The position numbers and the translations under genes are program-made. Below, in pieces: positions 15,123 to 24,800 of a DNA stretch of 64,000 bases. Positions within the stretch are counted from its first letter, which is position 1; every line of letters starts with the position of its first letter. Under the pieces are notes generated by a model. The model did not search any database. It was given only the letters and a program-made list of their open reading frames with translations, and was not told the DNA's origin. The stretch comes from Solea solea. Lineage: Eukaryota; Chordata; Actinopteri; Pleuronectiformes; Soleidae. Where the stretch lies: assembly GCF_958295425.1 (NCBI RefSeq), contig NC_081154.1:12064938-12128937 (forward strand), written 5' to 3'.

Positions 15123-15477
15123 CAGCAATCAAACATACAGTTGTTTACATATCAGTGACGTATTCAGACTATTTAATCGGGTTAAATTCAGAATATTGAT
15201 GCCCATGGAAGCATAAATCATCCTCTGAAGGACGCTGGATGCGAAATGGGACAGCGGTTTCAGTTCAGGAAGCCTGGTTACAATGTAGTTGAGGGAAGAA
15301 GGAAAACAACAACTATAAATCCAACACAACAAGATTTACATGGTGTTTAAGATGCTACAGTATACACAAAACAAACAGCAAGCATGAGTTACGAGTCATG
15401 CGTTGCCTGTTAGTTTGTAGCGGAGGCCCCATAACACAGGAAGAGGCTACAGCTAGGCGCGCCTAACAATTCCCAGT

Positions 15478-15517
15478 CCCCCCCCCCCCCCACACACACA
15501 CACACACAGAGAGAGAG
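15478..15517. repeat. C-run / (CA)n / (GA)n compound microsatellite
   Basis: A run of C is followed by CACACA... and GAGAGAGAG, within DOCK1 intron 1 about 300 bp from exon 1. Confidence 0.9.
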
Positions 15518-15711
15518 TCACAGTCCGCTTCCTCACAAAGACAGACATTCCTTGTTGTGCATTTCATGCAAATTGTCAAACAAACGAGCGACAGTTCACT
15601 TTCGCACACTCTCTTCCACTTCACAGAGAAATGAATTCAACCACGTAACTATCTCAATGTGCCACATGAGGGACAGAACCGCCGGCCGCTTTCTGACAAC
15701 AAACCCTTCCC

Positions 15712-15733
15712 AAAAAAAAAAAAAAAAAAAAAA
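15712..15733. repeat. Poly-A tract (22 A)
   Basis: Homopolymer of 22 A about 70 bp from the DOCK1 exon 1 donor. On the transcribed minus strand it is a poly-T run. Confidence 0.95.
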
Positions 15734-15800
15734 CTTGTTCAATCTGAGCGAACAGAGCTAGGATGGGCTAACGATGGAGCATGCAAGTTTTCTTACGTAC

Positions 15801-15843
15801 CAACGCCATACTTTTCCTTCTTGGTGGGCACCCAGCGAGACAT
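15801..15843 (-). CDS. dock1: DOCK1 coding exon 1 (dedicator of cytokinesis 1), partial gene
   Basis: On the minus strand, ATG at 15843-15841 opens a frame reading MSRWVPTKKEKYGV, followed by one base of a split codon and the donor GTACGTAAG. Mammalian DOCK1 starts almost identically (M-T/S-RWVPTK..KYGV) and is also interrupted right after KYGV in phase 1. DOCK1 is a large (about 1,860-residue) CDM-family guanine nucleotide exchange factor that works with ELMO at the plasma membrane to activate Rac in cell migration, myoblast fusion and engulfment. Only the leader before the SH3 domain is in this window. DOCK5 starts in a similar way (RWIPTKRQKYGV), so the peptide alone is not decisive; the neighbouring C10orf90 and ADAM12 loci favour DOCK1. 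The frame ends at the donor, so no long ORF marks this exon. Confidence 0.9.
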
Positions 15844-16060
15844 TCTCAGTGTCCCCGCGTCCCCGCGGTGTCTTTGAGCTGGTCAGAAAGTGTCCAGGTG
15901 TGGCCTTTAGTAGTGAACGCACTCTCCTTTTCTCACTTTTCTCTGAGCTGAGGGCAGCTGCTCCGGGCAGCCATTTTCCACCAGTGACAGGACGCTCCGG
16001 CAGGGGGAGGAACGGAACACAACTTTTTCACCCCGGAGTAGGCGTTCATCTCTCTGAACT
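15844..16060 (-). promoter_or_regulatory. dock1: DOCK1 5' UTR and proximal promoter (predicted)
   Basis: The roughly 200 bp upstream of the DOCK1 start is richer in G+C and CpG (CCCCGCGTCCCCGCGG, CCGGAGTAGGCG) than its AT-rich surroundings. There is no TATA box in the expected place. The exact start site cannot be read from sequence. Beyond about 16060 the composition becomes AT-rich again, marking the end of the promoter island. Confidence 0.55.
15967..15977 (-). promoter_or_regulatory. YY1-like element
   Basis: On the minus strand this reads AAAATGGCTGC, close to the YY1 core AAGATGGCGGC, about 125 bp upstream of the DOCK1 ATG. YY1 sites in this orientation typically sit just downstream of TATA-less start sites, which would place the DOCK1 start near 15980-16000. 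This is a motif match only. Confidence 0.4.
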
Positions 16061-17850
16061 ACAGGACACACACACACAAACACACACTTATAAAGTTTTA
16101 GAATGGTGACTAATACACTCTAAAATTAACCTGTATTATTATATTGTTGTAATAATGACGCAGGGTGGTCACATTAATCAATTAATTAGTATTTCTCACG
16201 TATAATGTATGCTCATTTTTTTCCCAGCAGTCAGCAGTACCAACAACACACCACTACAAATGTTGATATACTGAGAGTGATGATTTAAAAGAACACTAAA
16301 ATACTACTACTACTAATAAGAATAATTTAAAAAAAAAAGTTTGTTACCCATGAATAGTTGACTCTGGATTAAATCTACAGCGTTACAGTATATTGTTAGA
16401 ATAATAATTTCAAGTGTTGTGTTTATGTCACTTGTAATCAGTACAAAAGTACTCATGCTCCAGGTGTTTTTAATCAAACAATCACATATTTAGTTATGTG
16501 ATTTGAATAAAAAAAAACAATGGCAACACTATTTTTTTGGTCAAAACTTTGAAACACTCACAGAATGAGATGCACAACATTTTTCGTTTTGTAAAAGAGT
16601 ACATTTGAAAGTTCATGGATAGCAATAATAATTGCGTTTTAGCATTAACAATATAAGTTTGGTTAAAGAGATTCTACACAAATGATGAACAAAAATGATT
16701 TTGATAAATACAAATGCTGTTAATTTTGGGCAGCTGTGGCATTGGGTGATGGTCTAATCAATTTGTTCAGCACGATATATAAATGTATATATACATATAT
16801 ATGTATACTGTATATATGTTGACCCCATGCCCTCCTTTGCCATCTTTCTCCACTTGTCATATTGGACTACTGCCAGCAGAGGGCAACACTGATTTCCATC
16901 TAATTACAAGCAGCTACCTATTTTGAATCTTTATTTGTTTTTAATGATATCTTCCAGGCCAAGTAGCCAAAAAGATGCTTTACATCACTGCATATTCTGC
17001 ATCCCATCTCAACTTGACAATCTATCTCAAAACAGGTCACAGCAATGGATATTTATGACATCTCTGTCTTATATCTTATGTCTTTCAAAGATATTCACAA
17101 AACGTTATTCCTGTGAGTGGCAAAGAAGTTGCTTTGAAAGACATCTGGGGACTGTTAATCCACTGAAATTCAATAAGCATTAAAGCAACTGCCAGTTCTT
17201 TTCTTTTGAAAGAAGTTGTATAGTTTTCAGATTTTCATTCAATTTTTTATGAAATGTGATGCAGAAGTTTGCCCCCAGCTTAAAGCAAATTCTTCTGTCT
17301 TATAAATACCCTTTGCTCATGCTTTGGGACATCATGTGCTTCACAGTGACTTATTTAAGAGGACACTGTCCCATTTTATAGCCCAATGTCAGACTTGCTT
17401 AAGTCACATGGCTTGAATAGAAAACCAGAGAGCAGCCACAAGATCACAAGGAGGAGCAGAAAAGGCAGATTCGACAAAGAAGGGTAGACAAGGGAGTGAG
17501 TCATGGAATATCATGGATAATGGGCTCATTAGTGATGCTCTATCATTTGCCATGATCCCTGAATGTCAAAAGTTTTAAATTCTCTTTCAGGTATTGCATG
17601 TTGTGCCTAAGATTTTAAATATTCGATACTTAAAAAATTAAATATTCATTATGTTGTTATGTCAATAATTGCATCAACAAGTGTTTGTTTTCCGCCCAAC
17701 CCCTACTGTCTCTTCCTTTCGCCCTCCCCATAATGGATGGTTCAACCCTTGTCCTCAGTAACTCCTTTGTTAGCCAAAGCATCCTTCACATTGCTACATG
17801 CCTGACTGGAGACAGTACTCACTAGCACCTAGTTTATATCAAGACAGAGA
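16061..17850. other. Intergenic interval between divergent DOCK1 and C10orf90
   Basis: AT-rich sequence with no supportable gene. It contains an ATATA-rich palindromic patch at about 16785-16820 and a CTCF-like motif at 16871-16887. The 86-codon plus-strand frame at 16923-17183 has no recognisable feature. Regulatory elements for both genes would be expected here. Confidence 0.6.
16871..16887 (+). promoter_or_regulatory. CTCF-like motif between DOCK1 and C10orf90
   Basis: TGCCAGCAGAGGGCAAC matches the CTCF core pattern CCASYAGRKGGC closely. Its place between two divergent promoters is where a boundary could act. Motif evidence only. Confidence 0.45.
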
Positions 17851-17859
17851 GTGTTTGCT

Positions 17860-17922
17860 TCCTCAGCACTCAGGACGGAGGAGAGCTGGAGCAAGTATGA
17901 AAGGATGGTTTCTCACTATCTG
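17860..17922 (+). other. C10orf90: Candidate C10orf90 5' non-coding exon
   Basis: A purine-rich stretch ends in a strong donor (TG|GTGAGTAA at 17922/17923). Joining it to the acceptor at 18047 (CACAAACAG) would give a UTR in which the short frame starting MKGWFLTI terminates at the junction codon TGA. The left end is arbitrary. Transcript data would decide whether this exon exists. Confidence 0.3.
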
Positions 17923-18060
17923 GTGAGTAATAATGACAGTGCCTGTGTGGAGTAAAGTAATGAAGGCAAGAAATGATACTGTTATGGTCTAAAAATGTAT
18001 TTTCATATCAATTATGTTTTTTTTTTTACTCTACTTTCCACAAACAGATCTGAAGCAAAG

Positions 18061-18084
18061 ATGACCTCCAACATTTTCTACTAA
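18061..18084 (+). promoter_or_regulatory. Upstream ORF in predicted C10orf90 leader
   Basis: ATG at 18061 opens the 7-residue frame MTSNIFY and stops at 18082-18084. It lies 143 bp before the predicted main start, in the region after the acceptor at 18047. If this is leader sequence it could reduce initiation at the main ATG. Confidence 0.3.
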
Positions 18085-18226
18085 TTCCATAAAGTGCATT
18101 TCTGGCATGCCTCATGATAAGAAGTCCCGTTGAGCCAGGGGATTCTCAATAATACCTCTACTGTAAAGGGCTTTAATTCTGCGCTGAAACTCGAGAGCTG
18201 CGAGTAGTCATCTGAGCTCCACAGGG

Positions 18227-18805
18227 ATGACTTTCCGTAGGCCAGCTGCCCACCTACAAAAAGCTCCAGGCAGGAGGAGATCAGGAGATGAGTCCTGCTG
18301 GGAGAGCTTGATATCAGAGGGCGAGCTTGTGCCCCATGTTCCTGGCCCCCCACGCACACGTCGGCCGCAGAGTGCCACTGAAGCAGGCCAGTTGGACAAA
18401 TGGCTGAAGCATCTACAGGTGATGCGGGGCGACCCTCTCGGAGCACCAGCTCCTGACCACGTGCCAGGGGTCACTGCTCGCTCAGCATCCATGACAACAC
18501 TGGACAACGAGCAAACAGGACGTACCTGGAGACATCAGGGGATTCCACCCTGCAGAAGGGGTTCATCTTCAAATGGGACTCCAAGCCTTTGTGGGAGCTC
18601 TTTCGGCAGCCAGGATTCACTCGTAACCGGTGTTTCTTCTTCTTCAGAGCGCCGAGGAAGCTGTGAGAGAGTTCATATCATACAGACCGCCAGGAAGGAG
18701 CACACCCAAGTCAGCTGTCTTACTCCAGTCAAAACTAGGTGGCTACCAATCCAAAGAAAAGTGATGACGGCAGCAGAGCTGAATTTGGACCAGTCTGTTG
18801 GCCAG
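18227..18805 (+). CDS. C10orf90: C10orf90 coding exon 1
   Basis: Encodes residues 1-193, beginning MTFRRPAAHL and ending DQSVGQ before the donor CAG|GTAATG; phase 0. An in-frame TGA at 18185-18187 blocks any longer frame in this exon, so ATG 18227 is the first usable Met unless an extra upstream exon joins in between. The segment TPVKTRWLPIQRKVM near the end is a conserved-looking block that continues into VKLKQSITPTF in the next exon. The region is basic and serine-rich. The open frame runs past the donor to 19018, but that tail is intronic. Confidence 0.85.
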
Positions 18806-21800
18806 GTAATGCTGACCATTGTTTCTTTAAAGTCTATACATTTAAAGATTGGAAATGAATACAGACGTAACTATGTCCTTTACAAGCAAAACAAGCTTTT
18901 GCAGTGGTGTGCGAACACATTTCAAAGGACAGGAGTTCAAGTGAAGAGAGGGCCCCCACTCATCATTATTAAAAATACAGTGACAAATATAACTTTTTCC
19001 CCACATTTATTTCAATAACCATTCATTAATTAATGGGTTCTTTCAATTTCTACAACATTACATATACATTTACTGCTGTCACAAACATAATTTTTGGGGG
19101 CATTATTGTATACTTTTAATTGGAAATTGATGCTACAGTGTTTTTTTAAAAGGGCGCCCCCTATCTGGGCAAAGGGGCAGGTGGTTGAAACACCTGTGGT
19201 CAGTCTGTGCAATATGCAATATTCTACAAAGAATGTTATCTAACAAAAACATCTATAATGTCTGCTCTATGGGGCCTCACCCTTTTAAAACAGACCCATG
19301 CAAAGACAATGGGGCTTATTTAACTTGGCACCGACATCCTCCAGGTCTTATTGGACAGCGTAAGCACTGCAAGTCTGTAATAAAGTGCTCTGTAATGCAG
19401 GTGATGGTGCATATATAGTGCCAGGTAAGGCAGAGTAAAAAATGCATAGTGCCACTGAGAGCCATTTGTAAGTCCAGCCTCTGTTACCAAGGGAGAAAGC
19501 AGAGCTCTGGCATCCTTTAAAACAGCTTACTCTGCAGGAGCTCCACACATTGTCCAAAGCTTTACGACTCTTCTGGAGCTGTGGCGGCTCAGAGATTGAG
19601 CGCTGTGCCTTGAGAGCATGCAAGTAAATGTAGAAAGAAAACTCAATGGGAGCGTAACCCAATGAACTGATAATATGACTTCAGAATCGATATGCTGCTG
19701 TGCTGAGCTGTGCTGTGCTGAGCTGTGCTGTGCTGTGCTGGAGAGTTAAGTGAACTGATGCACACGAGCACATCCCTTCTCATTTTGAGTCTAAAGGAAA
19801 GTGAACGCACTGGGATCTGTTTTGACTTAACTTCAGTACCTTGAGCCAAACTTTAATTTACAATGTGGCTTCTTGTTCTGAGAGATTATGATTAAAAGAA
19901 AGATTGAATGAGTAGACATGTGAGAGTTTAATATCACTGTGGTACAGAATGAGCTTCTGCTCACGTTATAACTTAACAAACTTAATGGATAGAAACCAAG
20001 CCAGGCTATCGCTCTCTGTTTCAGAAGCTAAGTTACTGGCAGTGCTGTTAGCGCTTTATATTTACCTCAGTAATATCGATCCTTATCTAACTCTTGGCAA
20101 GAAGGTGAGAAAGCCTTTCCACAAAATGTCAACCTGTTATGTTAAATGTTTGAGAGATTTTTATATTGAGTAAAACGCTTTTTTTCAAATTAGGGGCAAT
20201 TGACAAAAAGAAGAATGTTTCTTTGAAATCCCACCTTATAATAACAGGCCTTTTTTTTCTTTTACAGGTGAAACTAAAACAATCCATCACTCCGACATTT
20301 CTGCAGAATAGAGTCACAGCCACGGTGCAGGGTACGTACTGAAGTGCAATGTGGTCCATTTCTAGTTTCATGTTGACCAGGCTGAGTTTTTTTCAGCTGT
20401 AAAAATCCCCTTTGGAAAAAAGGCTCTTAACAAATGCACTATTATGCAAGTCCGATCATTATGTAAGAATTATACCTTAAAGCCATGGTTCTCAAAGTGT
20501 GGTACTTGTACCAACAGCGGTACGCAAGCTTTCTCTGGTGGTACTTGGAGGAAAAATCTGAAATACTGTTCTACTGTATATACCAGCATGTGATCAGAGT
20601 GTGTGTTTATAGGCCTCAAATTCAGCCTTCTTGTTGTTGAGTCAAAGTTATGATTCATTTTATATCGCATTTTTAGCAGTGATATAAAGTAGCAATAATT
20701 GTGCAGAACACAGTCACAAAATATAGCATTTTTCTTTTGTTTTTCTTAATAAAAACAAGCCAAGTGAACTCATTTGACGTATTTCCAAATTTCACAAATT
20801 CAATCCTATTTTAAACATTTTAAGTACTTTTTGCTCAGGTGTGTTTATATTGTTGTTTTTTTTCCCCATCAGATTGCCTATAGTTGTGCTGAAAAAAAGG
20901 ATAAAAGACACATTTCACATTCTTATAGCCTCTGTATATACTGTACTGTTTAAACATAGTGGAAAAAGCAACCAAAAGCAGCCAAAATGCTCTGTGTTCT
21001 ACAGGTTAACGTTGGCAATAATGGTGATACTTTGAGAGCTCAGTATTTTCTCATGTGGCACTTGGTATATAAAAGTTTGAGAACCACTGCGTTACTCCTG
21101 TGCCAAAAACAAACAAACAAAAAGTCCTGAATAACATACAGGTTTAGTTTCTACTGAGGATAAAAGTGCCTCATCAGTGCTACAACAACATGGCCGTGGG
21201 GTAACTGCGGGGCCCAGGTCAGTGAGAGGGAAAACAAGAGTTTACTGCAGGGCTGACTTGCCACACATGGTTTACCTGCCTCTGATCAGCTCGTTACCAC
21301 AGTGTTGTCCTGTCCTCCACACTGAACCTACTGGATGATCACTTAAAACAACTTCCCTCCCGAAAAACAAAGTACATTTCAAGAACAACTGATCCTGAGT
21401 GTTGTACCATGGTGTTTCTGGCAAGGTTGCAGGGCAAAGGAAAGAGGCGCCATTAGGACAGAAATGCTGACAAGAAAGAGAAAGTGAGGGGAGGAAAGCG
21501 GGAGGCTGAGAGATAGGGAAAGATGCAGACTGATTGGAGAAGGAGCCTTGTTAATGTGTGAACACAGCAGCCCAACACTGTGATATGTGATGTGAGGTTT
21601 AATCTTTCAGCCATGTCCTTGTTTATGCATAGATTATCGTGGTAAGGCTCTGGCAGTTTGCAGATATCAAAGTGATCCATCCATGACAGCGAGGAACTTT
21701 GCTAAGTGTAGGTGTTTAAAGAGCCCAAACTAATATTAACAGCCTGTGCACTTAGGTTGAAGCTACACTGCTTGGGCAATAAATGAAAATAAATATGTAT

Positions 21801-24800
21801 TTATTATGTTTTACAATTATTTAGTTATTTATTTATTATCTCCATATGGCCCACCACCACCACCACAATCGTCAGTGCCAAGTCTTCTTAATGCACACAG
21901 ATTCCCTTATCACCTTTTGATGGCAATTAACCCAGAACATAATGAAAATAATAATAATAATATGTATCTTTGTTTAATTACTTATTCCAGATTACTTAAA
22001 AAAATTATTGCTAAAATTCCGAGGTTGTTTTGAGTTAATAATAATACAGAATGACCTTTCACAGACCAATTAAAATACCTTCACCACGAACCAGGAGGCT
22101 GTGGCCCACACCTTTGGTAAATTGGCCTAGACTGTTTTTAACAAATCATTTTGAGCACTTTACTGTATAATAAGGTTGTTTCTTCAACCATCACACGTGA
22201 CACACCATTGACTAACTGAGGGGAACTTTTTTGTATTCGACACACGCTATCTATTATTAATCTCTTGCTTGTTAGTCAAACTGGTGATAAATATTCATTT
22301 CCTCAGCCACCTCACAGTGAATAATGCACAGTGCAGGTGCACGTAAACAAATCGGCCACAGCTGAACTCCCTAATGAGCTGAAGGAGAAATGAAGTCAAC
22401 AGGAAACCAAAATCTGTGCAGGACTGATGCTCGTCGCTTTTTCTCCGCCGCGAGTTCACAGTTGCATACGTGAAACCAAATGAAACCATCACAAAGTCCA
22501 ACCAAAACTGACAAGCGTTACACCCACCGACCCACTCCTCTCCCAAATGCCATTTCATTCCTCTTTTTCCTCCTTTTTGCCACATGAACTGAGTCTTTAT
22601 GAAACGAAAGGTTTTAGTGCTCTCTCTCTCTCTCCATAAAAGTGGCATTTAACAAACATAAAAAATGGCCCCATATGCCAATCTGCAAATCATAATATAA
22701 ATGGATCTCATGCTCTCATGACCTTCTGGACAATTCCATCTCAGGTTTTAGATAAAACCCTAGAGGATGGGGATATAATTGGGAGGGTGGGGACTTGAGT
22801 AGGCGTTTGCCACATGGCCTTGCTCTTTTTATATTAAGGTCAACTGTTGTTACAGAGGGAAAGTAATTATATATTTTTTTTCCTCAGACAGTAATAAAAG
22901 AAGGGCTTTCATGTCTCCCTCAATTTGCTTTAAAGAGAGTGAAAGAGATGAGACACACAGTGATGACAGCAGGTGGAACAAAGTGTCAAGAGGGCTTGTG
23001 TTTTCCATATGTAATCACATTTGTAGAGTGGTGCAATTTTCACTTCATCTCTTTCTTTCTTTTTTTTTTGTCACTTTAAACGAAAAAAGCACCATGGATT
23101 ATCCTGCACATTATTCAAGACTTATCCCAAAACGAGACCCTGTCGTCATGGTAACTACAGCAGGTGGAAATGCAGCCAGACAGGCAGCCGGGGTGGCAAC
23201 AGAGTATCATTCAGGGCTCAGAGGCAGGCCAGAGAAGCTGCTCCGTCTCCCGAGAAGGCCAGAGAGTGGCTCTATATCTGGGGTCTTAGATTCACTTTCC
23301 CCTGCCAATGTCTGTTATTGACAGTGTCAACATAGTCACACAGTCACAGGGAGACCTGTCTTTCATGTGTGTGTGTTTGTGTGTGTGTGCACACATGCGT
23401 GTCCGTGCAGGAGAAGGGGAGAGAGAGAGACAAAGAGCACGTCTTGTGATGAATGTCACAATGAACGGTTTGTTTTGCCTTCATGCACAGGTGGTGAGGT
23501 TGAGGGAAGTCACACCAATTCAAGCACTTTAGCTGTGAAGACTTCGCAGACAAATGATCAAGTCGCTGCCCAGGTAACTTATGATTGTTTTCATGTTTTT
23601 TTTTTAATATCAAGCTCAGGGTAAATCAATAGCTATCATTAAAAAAATACAATAGTGTGATTGATATTATGGGTGCATGGTGTACGCCTGGGTACTATTG
23701 TGAAACTGCGTCTTACATTTTAAACTTTCATACATTCAGTATTGGTCAATTGTTGTTTTTCACCAGCACTTAATTTAGGTACATTTTGTTTGCTGTTGAA
23801 TGCCTACATATTCAGATTTGCATAATTGTTCTGAAAAGAGAGTTGAATTAATGCCGATAAATAATTGTGGCTATTACAAGTCACACAGGGGAGGATATAA
23901 ATGTATGGAAACACAGTGGGCCAAGGAATTACATTTTTCAGATTGCAGAACTTAAGTTTCACACAGTATATATACACACATATATGTAATATAGATAAAG
24001 TGGCAATTACGTCAAAGACAAATATGGCAAGTTAAATATAGAGATAGAGTCCAGATGGAATGAAAAGCAGCCAGTGAAATAAAAAGAAATGACTTGATTA
24101 ACTCAAACACAACTGGCTGACAGCAGAGACATCGCTGCTTTATGGATCATCACAGATGTCTGTGCTTATGTGCTCTTTAAAATGTTTCCCCTGCCCAGTG
24201 CAGCCTGTGCCCAGAGCAATGCAAAATGAGCCATTTTGGTGCAGATAGCAAACAAAAATCTGTTTGCCACAGGCTTAATATCCGCCGTCTAACTGCTGCC
24301 ATTATGGCGTAATTGAGAAAAGATCATTTTTCCCCGTCTGTAGATCGGTGTATATGTTTGATCGAGACGCCAATTTACCACAGAATGTATCTGTGAGACA
24401 TAAATGCGATTTTGTTTCTTTATAGCTTTGGATTTATTTTTTGTTTTCACTCACAAATAACTTTTAAAAGAATGTTCAGAATGTGCTCATCAGTTCTTGA
24501 ATTCTTGAATGCATGCACCACTCGATCACATTCTGTGGTCACAAATAATTGATTGGCGTGCGTCTTTGATAAACGAGGTATCTTGGCGGTCATGTCAGGG
24601 AAAAAAAGAAAACCTGCTGGCAATTATGACAGGGACATGTCAGTGTTTCTCTGTAAACACCACCACAATTCTCAAGCCTAAGGAGCAGAATCTTTGCTTT
24701 TTGCTTTTTACTCGGTATAGAGTGTCATTGTTATTCTGTGAGGGATCAGTCACGCAGTGTGCTAGTCTTGCCTGCTGCTTCTTCCATTGCTACTGGGGCA

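Noticed and set aside
14945..15216. Poly-Tyr/poly-Asn open frames on both strands
   Set aside because: They are translations of the TTA/TAA microsatellite.
23151..23321. Possible extra C10orf90 exon after CTACAGCAG (frame GNAARQAAGVATEYHSG)
   Set aside because: Phase fits, but the frame ends in a stop without a credible donor, and exon 2 joins exon 3 perfectly without it.
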